This document shows, one piece after another, positions 12,567 through 24,070 of a stretch of 64,000 nucleotides of DNA; within the stretch, counting starts at the first letter, position 1, and each line of letters starts with the position of its first letter. The stretch comes from Rotaria macrura. Lineage: Eukaryota; Rotifera; Eurotatoria; Philodinida; Philodinidae. The DNA is taken from NCBI GenBank assembly GCA_900239685.1, contig OENT01000275.1, forward strand, positions 79,309 through 143,308, written 5' to 3'. The notes beneath the pieces are model-generated. The model was not told the origin of the DNA. It saw only the letters and a program-made list of their open reading frames with translations, and made no database searches. The position numbers were made by a program, and so were the translations under genes.

Positions 12567-13841
12567 TCCATAATATTTCGAACCCAGCGATGGTGTATTA
12601 AATCGAGAAAATTAGAGATTTAGTTCTTTATGCTTAAATTTTGGCAAGTGATAAGTCATGTTTCGTTCGAAGCTAGATTAAAAGTATAAAATTCTTAGAT
12701 CAACTTACTCTAGCGAAAATATTTCGTATAGTGCCGCTAAATGTTTTGATTTTGTCGTTGTCAATTTAGCTCGACAATCCGAAAAATGATGTAGTGTTAG
12801 AGAGGAAATTTTGTATTGCTTCTCTAGTTCGAAAGTTCTTTTTTAGACATTTCTTAGAACCTATCGTTAATTAAATGTATAACTCAAAGAAGTTGACCAC
12901 ATCTGAGTTTTCTCAATAAAACGAAAGTTTCAAACGAAATTCAGAAATTTGACTTCAGTAGTCATAGTATTATCAAATACAATCATCCTGATTACTTTAT
13001 AGATCAATAAATCATGGTCAAAGGTCTCTGCAGTTGTGAAAATGTTTGTTCGTCAGATTCGCGTTGGACACTACTTTTGAAAAGAAAACATAAGAATTCA
13101 ACTACTGTAAATTTACATGGATTATTATAATCCATGAGTATGCTAATGTTTTAATTCAAAATTTATATATATATATATATACATATATCTTAATCTGTAT
13201 GTCAATATGTTTCACAAGAATATTAGTTAGCCATTCATATGACAACAAATCTGTGTGATAAAAGAGAACACATCAAATGTGATTATGAGTTATGAATTTG
13301 AGTGTATTTACAGTTAATTCTCAAACAAGAAAACTTACGTAGATTAAGTCCAACTAAAATGTCACGAATACAGATTGCTTTCACATTTAAAGTGACTAAA
13401 GATTTTTAGAGAATGTACTTTACCTCCTTATAGAATACTGTGCCGCTCGGAGTTTGGTCGTTTTTTATCCTTGGTCTTATTTCTTTCACGAGATCGTATG
13501 ACAATAACATACAGATGAAAAGTATTTATCAATATTTTTTGAGCAAAATCCTCATCATTCTCTTCAAATATGATCAGCACTAATCATTCAATTCGAACTT
13601 AGCGAAAACTAAACTTTTTCATGGATTAAGAACACCATCCTGCAGTAGAATTGCCTTCGTCATCCCCACTGTAATCTATGTCAAGTTGCGTCGTCTACGA
13701 TTGACTTTTGCTCGACCTGTAGCATCGCATGTGTTGTGAATTAATTTTATTGTCTAATACGGGTTCTATCATCAAGTTGAGCGTACAAAACATCGTTGTG
13801 AACAATTAAATTTGAGAATCAATCATTGTCCAAAATTTGAT
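12567..13841. other. Gene-free spacer
   Basis: AT-rich, with a (TA)n tract at about 13163-13181. No gene is supported. Confidence 0.5.
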
Positions 13842-13849
13842 ACTTGAAC

Positions 13850-14924
13850 TAGAGTCCTGTGGGATAGTCCAGAATCCCGAAAAATCCCGTTTGTCCCGTC
13901 CCGTGGGAAAAACGAGGCTGTCCCGATAATTTTTCGGGACGGGACAAACGGGATTCCGGACAAAACGGAAAAAACAATTTCCCGAATTCTAAAATCCCTA
14001 TGTCTAAACCTGTTAGGCATTTGAAACTTTTTTTATCATAAAACACAGCGGGGGGCGCTTCATAAACAGTAAATTATTAATTTTATCATATCTAAACGTA
14101 TGTGTTTTTCTGCTCTATCGAAATTTAGCGACATTAATTGATCGATACAAAAATTAGTCGATCTATAAATTCGTCGATACGAAAATTATTCGAAACGAGA
14201 ATTGATCGACGTTAGTTCTGCGATACAAAAGCTTATCGATACGAAAATTAATTGACATGAAAAATACTCGAGTTTCATTAAAAGAGAATAATCTTCTAAA
14301 ACTTGCAGTTGATAACTATTAATAAGTTAAATAATAAAAAAAGAAATTGCAAACAATCACAGAAAAATCACTGACATAAAAAGAGCACATATTTATCTGA
14401 TATATGGGGAATTGTAGTAGACCTAGATTACGTTAAATGAGCTGATACATTTCGAATAAAATCTATCACAATAAGCTCGATTTTACAAATCTAATAATGA
14501 TTAGATAAAAGTTTTCTTCATAAGTTATATAAAGAGCTAATATGCTATGTAAACACGGGCGAGTATTATTTTTCTCAAATATTAACATTTATACATTTAT
14601 TCGAGTACAACAAGCGGTATGGGTGTATATCTTCGATCTACCTCTCCTTTAGTCACACACACACACATGGACACACCCTGATCATTAATTCCTATTTCTA
14701 CTTGAGAGTACTAGTTTCCATTTTTAATAAAAATAAATTAACTTTATTCTTACATTTCTCGATCTATTTTCATATCGATCAATTTTTTATTTCTCGATTT
14801 TCCTATTGATTATATAGAAAAGGTGTCTTGTTTTCTTTGGCGAAACGATACGGCATCTAAACTTTCTTTGTCAACGGGACAAACCGGATTCGGGACAATC
14901 AAAAGTTTGTCCCGCAGGTCTCTA
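13850..14924. mobile_element. Non-autonomous hAT-like DNA transposon
   Basis: The ends are inverted repeats. The left end reads TAGAGTCCTGTGGGATAG, and the right end read on the minus strand is TAGAGACCTGCGGGACAA. Flanking 8-mers, ACTTGAAC (13842-13849) and ACTTTAAC (14925-14932), differ at one base, as expected of an aged 8-bp target duplication typical of hAT elements. Both ends carry subterminal GGGAC/CGGGA clusters that stand out as GC-rich in an AT-rich genome. Inside are a 16-bp minisatellite (14128-14256) and a (CA)n run near 14656-14667. There is no transposase ORF, so it would depend on a partner for movement. Assignment to hAT rests on duplication length and end structure only. Confidence 0.72.
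14128..14256. repeat. 16-bp minisatellite inside the hAT-like element
   Basis: About eight imperfect units of mostly 16 bp with consensus near GATACRAAAATTAKTC. One unit is 14 bp. An oppositely oriented, looser version (TCGATC.. units) appears near 14758-14806 at the other end of the element. Confidence 0.7.
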
Positions 14925-14932
14925 ACTTTAAC

Positions 14933-16244
14933 AGTATTTTTGCTTCACATCTACTATGTTCGAACTCGAAAATTAATTTTGAAATAAATCTGAGGAAAAT
15001 CATGGTTGAGCTCTGGATCTTTCCTAACTGAGCAAAGTTAATCCAACGAGAAAAGATTCATTTCAGTAGTTGTTTATCACTAAATGACTTTTCCATCAGA
15101 AACAAAGAAATATTCATTAAATATATCATCTTAAAAAAAGTAAAACAATGAAATATTTTCACTTACCAGACAATTTTATTATTTCTTAAAATTAAAATTA
15201 AAATTTTTCGATGTTCATCTAAAATATTCCAAACAGACGAAAAAGTATTTATGTTTTTATCACTTTAAAAATTAGAAACAAGTATTAAAAAGAATTAATT
15301 CATTGAATAAAACAACACACAATTTATTAATGAAATAGAAACTAAATATATGTAAAATTCCAATGTTTAGAAAATTAAAACACTTCTTGATTTATTTCTC
15401 ATGAAGAAGTATTATTCTCATTCGCACATATTTAATCAGGTACATAGAAAATAATATGGATAATATATGTAATGAGAAAAACTAGTAAATAGAAAATTTT
15501 TATTTTATTTATGTATTTATGTTTACAATAAAAAGAACATGTTGAAAATTTAATAAGCAAAAAAGCAAATAAAAATAAAATCGAAAGCGCGAGATAGAAT
15601 AATTACTGTTTTCTTCTAAATAGAAATTTCGATTCTCAAAACTACTGTATGAATAGAAAAAAAAAACCTCATTCATCGGCTAGAATAAAACAATAATGGA
15701 CGTCATTAGCACATTTATCCGAGATTCTAAATCTTATAGAATTTTATGGATTTCAATTTAATCTAAGAATTGAATTACTTTAAAATAATAAATCGTTTAT
15801 CAGTCAAAACTATAGGTTTTATGTAAATCCAAAGGAGTCATAACTTCCTCGAGAGATTCTTTTTGTTCGTCGTTTACTACTGTAGGAATGATATTTTTGA
15901 TTTATGTGACCTCCGCATTTACAGAAAAATATTTTGCTGGATGTCTTTGTCAAATTTGAAAAAAAAAACGAGGATCTTAATGAGAATAAGTTTTCGGTTT
16001 TGCTTCAATTTTTCTTTTATGACGAGAGAATCCTTTCTGAAAAAAAATTGTCAAAATGGATGATCTACCGAATAGAAAAAGTTGAATACAAACTCTTTTC
16101 ATGAATTTAAATTTTCTGTACAATAGACGTATTCTCAATTCAAAAGACGATTTATCAATTAGAAAAATTTTCTTTTATCAGTTAAATCTAAGTTCATAAA
16201 ATAATACCGACTAAAGATATGTATTCGGATATCTGACATGAGAT
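14933..16244. other. Gene-free spacer
   Basis: Very AT-rich sequence between the mobile element and the 3' end of the LRR-Ig gene. No gene, RNA or clear repeat was recognised. Confidence 0.5.
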
Positions 16245-19200
16245 CTAATTGTTGTCACGATGAGTTTCATGTTGTTCATCATAATTTAGTAATACTTGGG
16301 ATTCGTTGATAGGTTCATCATTATGTTCATAAATTCGATCATGAAATGTTCCAATACCACCAATCATATGTCCTCGTGTTAGGAAATTGTCATTATCTAA
16401 TGTATTCATCGTCTCTTGATTAAAATTACTCAATGCTGATGAAGCTGAATTAGAAGCTGTATCTAATTGACCGATACCTGATCCATTTTCTAACATTACC
16501 GATGATATATATCCAGCATAAATTGAAGGATTTTGAGGATTGACAAATAATATTGGTTCAGCAGGAGATTCTTCATCTTCTTCAATAGTCGGCATCTGAT
16601 CATAACGTATGTGGAATATTGATGATGTTGAATGTTGTAGATTATGAAATTGTTGTTGTTGTATTAGATAATTTGTTGTATCTAACTGACCAGTAGTAAC
16701 ACCACAATAATCACGTAAAGAATTCACTTGTATTGTTAACATATTTACACCGGCACGCATAAAATTACCAGAGCTACGTAAAGATGATAATGTTTGGACG
16801 CGCATAAAATTTAATCGTTGTTGACTTGTTTCACGAAATGAATGAAGATAGGCAGCCGAACTAAGAACAAAACTAGTGATTATTACAGTTGAAAAAGCAC
16901 AAGAATTTTTCAAATAACTTACGTTCCAGCTGCTTGTCGTATTGTTTCACCAACTTGTTGTACACTTGAACGAAGTTTATCTCGTACTTGTTCAAGTGTT
17001 TCTGTTATATTAGCTGCTGCTGACGATAACCATTGATTCAATTCAAAGTTAGGTGGTGTACGTGCAGCACTATTGGGTGTCATCGTTGGATACACCGGTG
17101 GTGTTTTCATATTATCAGCTGAATAGTATGTTTTTTTTAATATTAAACATAGTAAACCACCAACGAGTGACATAACAAATCCAAAAATCATTGTAAAAAT
17201 AATAAGTCGTAAAGCATGTTTTTTCGCGTACGTATCAATATTAAACTCAAATTTATGCGTGTAAATTCCTAGCATATTTATACCTGTACATGAAAAATGA
17301 TGTTGTAAGCTAGCGCGTGCTTTTGTTATCGATAAATGATTAGTACTGAATGCATTTAATTTATGCCGTGTGCGAGCAGTTAGTGGACCAGAGAAACTGG
17401 TTAATGTAACATATATTGGCTGGCCATTATTCGATGAAAGTAAATCAATATTTGATGAATTTATTGATGTTAGCTGACCGAATGGTGTTGACCAAATAAT
17501 TATTGGAGGAGGTTGACCATTAATTGGACATGTTAGAGTAAATGTAGAATAACGTAGATACGACACTGGATAAGGGTTCAATAGTTGAGAATCGAAATAG
17601 GGTTCCATGCACTTATGACTTTCATTCTAAAGTAGAATTGTTTTTACGAACGTAAGATATTGCAGTCAATTTTCAATGATAAGCCTATATGAGCTATTTA
17701 GAATTAGTTTAATAATTACAATCTTTCTCACATGCGTCATCTAACAGAAATATGTTAACACATAGATAAGAAATGCTACATCCATAGAGATAACTCATTG
17801 ATTATCATAAATCAATACAGTTTCGATTTAATAGATTCATCAGTTGTTTATTATATGTATTTATGACGGATTAGGTAAAACGATGTTGAAGGATTGTGAT
17901 CTAATCAAGTAAATCTCTCAGGATTAACAAAAAGAACGTAGTAGAATTCCTAATCCCATAGAACTTGTGCTGACCGATTTTTATCGATAATCTTATTCGT
18001 TAAATATGAGATAAGAATCCAACGATATTAAACTATGATAAGTTTACTTTGATCTGTCGTAGGAAATGTATACTAATTGGCATAACTTGAAGTTAGATTA
18101 AAGATGGATTTTGTTTTCTAGCAATGATTTATTCCTCAAAGTTTCATTTCTTGTACAATTGTTGCAAAACTGTATCATACATTTGATAGACTGTACTCGA
18201 TGATTCTTCATTGATTGATTGTTCTTGTCTCTCTCTCTTTCTCCCTAAATTGTTGTAACAAACAATAATTTCTTTTTGATGAATTTTGTGAAGAACATAT
18301 CAATGAACCTTGATACCTTAGACGGATAATCTATAAGTATTTTTCATTATTTGATGTTATTTAGAAAGATAAGATGAGTTTTTGCGAAAGTACAATAAAA
18401 TGCAATTTTACAAGATTTTAGCAGCGAACATTAATCTTTTTAAAGGACAAGTCAACAAAATATTTTAGTACAACAATAGATGAGAAAATTCCATAATTAA
18501 AAACTAGAAAAATTATATTCAAATCATAACATTTATTTACTTCTAGAGTTCGTTCGTTAGATACAACTATACATAGGTTTGAATGTAGCCAAGTTTTCAA
18601 AGCTCTCAACGACTAGCGTTTATTTTTGGAAATAACCTTCAAATGTGAAATAGGACTGTGAAAAACAAAATCTTCATTGAATTCTATCTTGTTCTTTTAT
18701 ACCGTAAAAAAATCTGGATGTTATCAACGAGATTCTCATCTAGTTTTGGCTTGTTCTACTATTTCACACAAGTCATAGAAATTTATCTTGACTTGTGCGT
18801 ATTATCTTTAATTGTTCAATTTTTTAAATGACTTAAAAATAATCCACAATATTTTCTTACTGTCGATTGTTTTAAATTTGTTGATTTTTCACATGTAACT
18901 TGATAAAATGCTGGTGTACATTGACAATCCAGTGGATTATTATTGAGATCAATGTTAATATTGAATAATAATTTGGGTAGAATACGTTTCAATTGATTGT
19001 TTCTCAGATCAAGTTTAATCAAATGTTTCAAATTCGAAAAAATTCGAGCATCGAGTATTTCTAAATGATTATTTGCCAATGAAATCATTTCTAATGATTG
19101 TGGTAAAGTAATTTTGTTAATATCTAATTCTCGAATATGATTTGATTCAAGTATTAATTGACGAAGATTTGATTTATAGCGATTTTTCTGTGTTATAACT

Positions 19201-19472
19201 ATTGTTTGAAATCGATTATTGCTTGCATTCAATAGATGAAGGCTTGTCGAATAATTTTCAATTTCAAATATTGATAAATCATAGTTTTTCAGAAAAAATT
19301 TTTCTAATTGTTGATTGTTTAAAATAGTCTGATATTCGAAATAGATTGTTTTATTAGTATTTAATTTATAATTATCATCACAGATCCATGTTAGCGATAC
19401 ATTCGTATAACAAAGACTATCAACAATCGGCAGCAAGAGTAAAATATGACAAAAGAGAAGTTTTAGAAACAT
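16245..19472 (-). CDS. LRR-Ig single-pass transmembrane protein
   Basis: Three exons, 19472-18861, 17626-16923 and 16860-16245, give 643 residues. A signal peptide (LLFCHILLLLPIVDS) is followed by about four leucine-rich repeats (for example LEMISLANNHLEIL, LIKLDLRNNQLKRIL) and an LRR C-terminal cap starting NPLDCQC. The first exon's donor lies inside this cap. Splicing across the ~1.2 kb intron brings in the last cap cysteine (NESHKC), which is strong evidence for one gene and not two. An Ig-like domain follows (FTLTCPI ... IIWSTP ... HFSCTG), then a TM helix at about residues 340-362 (LIIFTMIFGFVMSLVGGLLC). The ~280-residue cytoplasmic tail is Asn/Gln/Ser-rich. The architecture matches LRR-Ig adhesion/receptor families (kekkon, LRIG, AMIGO type), but the subfamily and ligand are unknown. 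Confidence 0.82.
17627..18860 (-). other. Long intron of the LRR-Ig gene
   Basis: 1.23 kb between the two halves of the LRR C-terminal cap. It starts with a strong GTAAGA donor and ends with a pyrimidine-rich TTCTACTTTAG. No exon or repeat was identified inside. Confidence 0.6.
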
Positions 19473-19925
19473 CTAAAAACACCCATAAGATATTCAGTAT
19501 TGATTTTCGACGATAAAACAATGAACGTCATGTGAGACGTATATGGATGAAACTAAACTAGATATTTCTATCATTAAGCGATGATGTCATCAACATTTCT
19601 CTATAAGAATGTGACCGATGAAATCAAAAATAAACAAAACTTATTTTTTGATTCTTTTTTTTTTTTGTATTTTTATCTTTATTATTCCAAGCAAAACAAA
19701 AACTTATTTTTAATCGAGAGAAAGTCAAGCACAAAAAAAAATAGTGCGAAAAAAAAGGATGACGGAGATTAAATATAGATATATTTTCTTTCTACACAAA
19801 TATTCAAATGCTACGATCAAGAGTAGTCAAACAGAAACTTTATACAGAAAAACAAATGAAAAATGATATTATTTTGTTATTTATCTGACAAAAAAGAAAA
19901 GCTTTGAAAATTAGAAATCGTTTGA

Positions 19926-22900
19926 TTACATGACATCAACGAAAAATTCTCGAGGTAATGGATTTGTCATAGCACGTTGAAATGATTCTTTGCTTGAACG
20001 TAATCGATTTGGTACATCAATTAATTGTCGTGTTTCACTACTACTGCTTGTCGATGTTGAAGATGATTTTGTACCAACAGCAGCTAAAGAAATAAAAGAA
20101 GAAAAAAAAGGATAATCATCAGAATGTAATCTGTTAGATAGCTTTCTACTGCCAATAAAAACAAACCAAAACAAGAAGACTTTTTTCTCTTTATTAGAAA
20201 AATGTTTTTAAAGACAAAAATGAAAAAAAAATGAATATTTATAGCATCGTTCATATCTGACAAATGCTCATTATATGAGATTACACTTCGACAGGTGATG
20301 AACATGTCGTAATATCATTATCATCATTGCTACTGCATATAGTCGCCGGATTGATACATGAAAGATGTCGATAATAAGAATTTTTCATTAACATAACTAG
20401 ATACAAGATATACAAAATTTCACTCACTCATTTATTAAACGAATTTCTAATATAACTAGCTAATAGATAGTTTTGTTTCATTTTGAATTCAACCGTACCT
20501 GAGTGATGATTATCATTCATCAAAGATTGTGAAGGTGATTGTAGCGGTGCATTGTTTTTATCGACATAGCCAAAGGTTGTAACAGTATTTTGTCTTGTTG
20601 TTGCTAATAATGAATCGCCACTACGACGATCTGTTGTATTTGTATGATCAGAAACCGTTTCATAATCTTCAGCTTCTTCGTCAAGTGTTAGTTGAGAGAT
20701 ACCTAAATAAGAAACTAGTTGTATAAAGTAATGAATTGTCTCTTTCATTTCTTGTACCTTGTGAATAAATATCGCCAAAAACATAATAACACTGTTCAGA
20801 AAATGTTAACTTATGAACCGTATGTCGAATATAACCTGCTTTAAGCATTGATGATGCATATTTTCTAGCGTCATTACGATTGACGAATCCATCGACATTT
20901 TCAAATAACCAATTAACTAAATCCGAACCTAGATTAAATCAATTAGAAAAAAACAAAGAATAAATTGTTTGATTTTTCAGTAAAATGAGATGCTATGATT
21001 TTCAAATACCTAGAAACGATCTTGGTATCGGAATTTTTAACCATATTCTATCACGTATATCTAAGCCGGAATCAGGTTCAGCCATGGCTCGTACAATCGT
21101 ATCCATATCAGAATTAATGGTTAAATTCAGATCCAGACCAAAACCTTTGAAAAAATTAAAAAATAATATATATTTTGTTTTTCTTTCGAATCGATTGACT
21201 AACGTTGATTATCAATGATTGTATTATTTGTACTTGATATAGTCGAACTCATATTTGTTGTTGAATTTAATAGCGATTGTCGATGATGAAGTAAAACTTG
21301 TTGTTGAGGATTACTATATGTATTTTGTACAGCTTGCGTATGTGCTAACCATGATAATGGATCAACAGGACGTGCTTGCTCGTGACGAGGTAATGTAAAG
21401 TAACCTCGTGGAGTCGGATCCCAGCATTTAGCTACAACCAATTTAATTGGTCTAAAGAAAATATAACAACAATAAACTATGCAATAGTACAGAGTCGATT
21501 ACACAACATACCCAGGTTTTTGTACAGTTTCGCGTAGAATTTTAACAGCATCATCATTTGATAATCCTTCAAAGCTTATATCATTTACTTGAAGAATCAT
21601 ATCACCTGGTTCTATACGACCATCTTGTGCAACTGCGCCTCTGAAAGTTTAAAACAACGTAGTTATTTTAATATAATTTTTTAATTAAATATCTTGAAGT
21701 TCTATTACATAACAATATAGAAGAACATCAAAAATTACAACAGGCCTTTTCATTACAATGAAGAAGCCTAATATGACAAAAGAAAAGGCTAATCTTGAAT
21801 ATTTCATATCGCTTCTCATAAATACGCTTACGAATATCAGAACACGACGTAAAAGCGTTGAACTATAATGAACATGTCAACGTTTGATTTCCATTATATG
21901 TTCTTCGATTAATCTGAACTTATCGAAGTATACGATATTTATTTTAGATCTATTAAAGAATCAAGTGATGGACATCATTGATCTCGAAAATTGGATCCAA
22001 CTATTTTTCAAAGTTAATGCATGTCTATTGAATCTGGCACTCACACAATAACGCTAAGAAAATTCCTTTCAAAGATTCTTCTTTGATAATCAAAGAGTTC
22101 TCATTTCGAATCCACATAACTGAACAAACTCTAATGTCATCAGTTTTTATATAGTAAACGATTGAAACTATCCACAGATAGGAGTTATCTTTGAAAAACA
22201 TCTAGGGACTAGACGTTATGTTTAGCAGTTTTTTCATAGATACCCTTTCATGATTGAGCCAACATAGATTCCTCCGTCGCTTGAACCTGTTTTATCACTT
22301 TGACCAACAATGCTTATACCCAAAAAATTAACTGCATCTAAAACAAAATCACATTGATTGAATCGAATAGAAAAGGATAATTAAACGATTGATTTACCTA
22401 AATTCAGTGTGACCGTAATTATATTTAATGTCATCGTTGATTCTGAATTAAGACTACTGAATGATGATGCCTAGAATTATGTTGCATTAGAAAAAAGTAC
22501 TAGAGATACGAAAAAATATTGAATTACTCGGTCGAATCCAGATGGTAATCGATGTTTTCTTCGACGAGGTCGATTTCGACCATGATACCTTGATGATATT
22601 GTAGTGGAATCTGTGACAGTGGAATATCTAAGAAAAATAAAATTTTTCAGAAATAAAAAATAATCAACTAGATGAATTTATTCTAACTAGCACGATAATT
22701 AAATATCAATGAGGCTAAATTTAACATTTTGTTAAACGAATTTTACGAGCGAAGAAAAATTTAATAGGTCAATCGTAACTTATGAACATTATGTCATTCT
22801 AAAAGTGTTCTGGTCTCAATGTCATGCACTTACATTAGAAAGAAATGTTCAACAAGATGATGAATGACATCAAAGAATTTTGTTAAGAGTGTAATCGACA

Positions 22901-24045
22901 CAAGTAAATCATAAGGTTATTTACTGGAAAGTATCAGCAAGTTAAATTTCAATGGAGTCTTTCGTTTATTCTCTAACGAAGATCAATTACTCAATTATGA
23001 TAAAGGTCATTTCTAATCCGTACGTTGACATTCATCAAGCGTACGTGATGAATTGATCAATGTAAACTTTATCAGTCATCATGGTTTATTACACAATAAC
23101 ATTTATTTCTTTTATGTATATTATTGTTCTCACTGGGCGATTTCTATGAGTATTTTCATGGTCGAAAGTTCACTTGGTGCGAGCATTGGTAGTATTTATT
23201 TTATGTAAAAGAATAGAATTGTCATTGCAACAATTTAACTGATTATCACCATTACATAGTATACTTAAATAAATGAGACAATGATGAATGGTAAATACCT
23301 TAGAAACCAAGATAGAACGAACTCAAAGAGAAGAATTTGCTAGTAAAAAATTTGATGTCAATTTTCATAGTCATTGAAATGAACATTATTTTGATTGGCA
23401 AACTATTGGAGATCTCACAAGATTCTCTTGTGAATAACTTTATCATCAGGTATAGTGTACAAACCTATCGTCTTCAGTTTCATCTAAGAATGTTGTTGAT
23501 TCAAGATCACTACTTGGAAACGAGGCCATATCATTAACAGCACGTTGTTTAAGAAAATATTTTTGATAATCAGCACTATTCGCTGAAGCATAACGTCGAC
23601 TCATACGTTGTAAACGTGGTTGCTGAATATTGAATGAACTATTTGTTGTCGATGTTAAAATAGTATCATCCCGATGATGATGAGGATGTTTCAATTGTTT
23701 ACTTCCAGCAGCACCAGCACCCCCACCACCACTTGATGTGGTACTGCCTTCAATAGAAACAAGATAGGCAAGAATACGATCTTGTGTATCAAATGGTAAT
23801 ATTTGTTCATCATTGGTGATTTCTTCTTTGACTTTTCCAATGGATGGATCATTTGTGGCAAAGAAAAATTTATATTTTGAACAATTACGATCAAGTGCAT
23901 TTTTGAAATCTTTCAAACGTGGTAAACCAGTTACATTTAATTTTGTTAAATAAGGTGGATCTTGATCATCGATATAATAAAAGACTTTTACTTCAGAGTT
24001 CGATATTGCATGTTCTTCAGGTGATTTACCCGTATCTTCACTCAT
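19926..24045 (-). CDS. DVL: Dishevelled (Wnt signalling scaffold)
   Basis: Dishevelled is recruited by Frizzled at the plasma membrane and passes canonical and planar-polarity Wnt signals. Exons (high to low): 24045-23465, 22627-22528, 22470-22398, 22337-22244, 21640-21512, 21451-21204, 21144-21010, 20928-20758, 20702-20499, 20396-20285 and 20148-19926, giving 689 residues; human DVLs are about 700. The DIX domain is at about 19-98 ([14 protein letters not shown]...KFFFATND...VKEEI), and the Arg-rich stretch [12 protein letters not shown] follows. The PDZ domain is at about 240-330 ([40 protein letters not shown]), with [14 protein letters not shown] after it. The DEP domain is at about 420-500 ([44 protein letters not shown]). 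The end is [19 protein letters not shown], matching the conserved DVL tail. The last two exon boundaries are uncertain: skipping 20396-20285 and starting the last exon at 20083 also keeps frame (630 aa). Confidence 0.93.
22628..23464 (-). other. First intron of Dishevelled
   Basis: An 837 bp intron after the DIX-containing exon, longer than most others in the gene. No further exon is recognised inside it. The 21641-22243 intron (603 bp) within the PDZ-coding region is likewise empty. Confidence 0.6.
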
Positions 24046-24070
24046 GATTGATTGATTGATTGATTGATTT
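24046..24070 (-). repeat. (AATC)n microsatellite abutting the Dishevelled start codon
   Basis: About six AATC units, read on the gene strand, run right up to the ATG. The base at -3 is A, a favourable start context provided by the repeat itself. Confidence 0.85.

Noticed and set aside
13823-14046. Minus-strand ORFs with Pro/Arg/Gly-rich peptides
   Set aside because: They read through the GGGAC-rich end of the hAT-like element and are not protein-coding.
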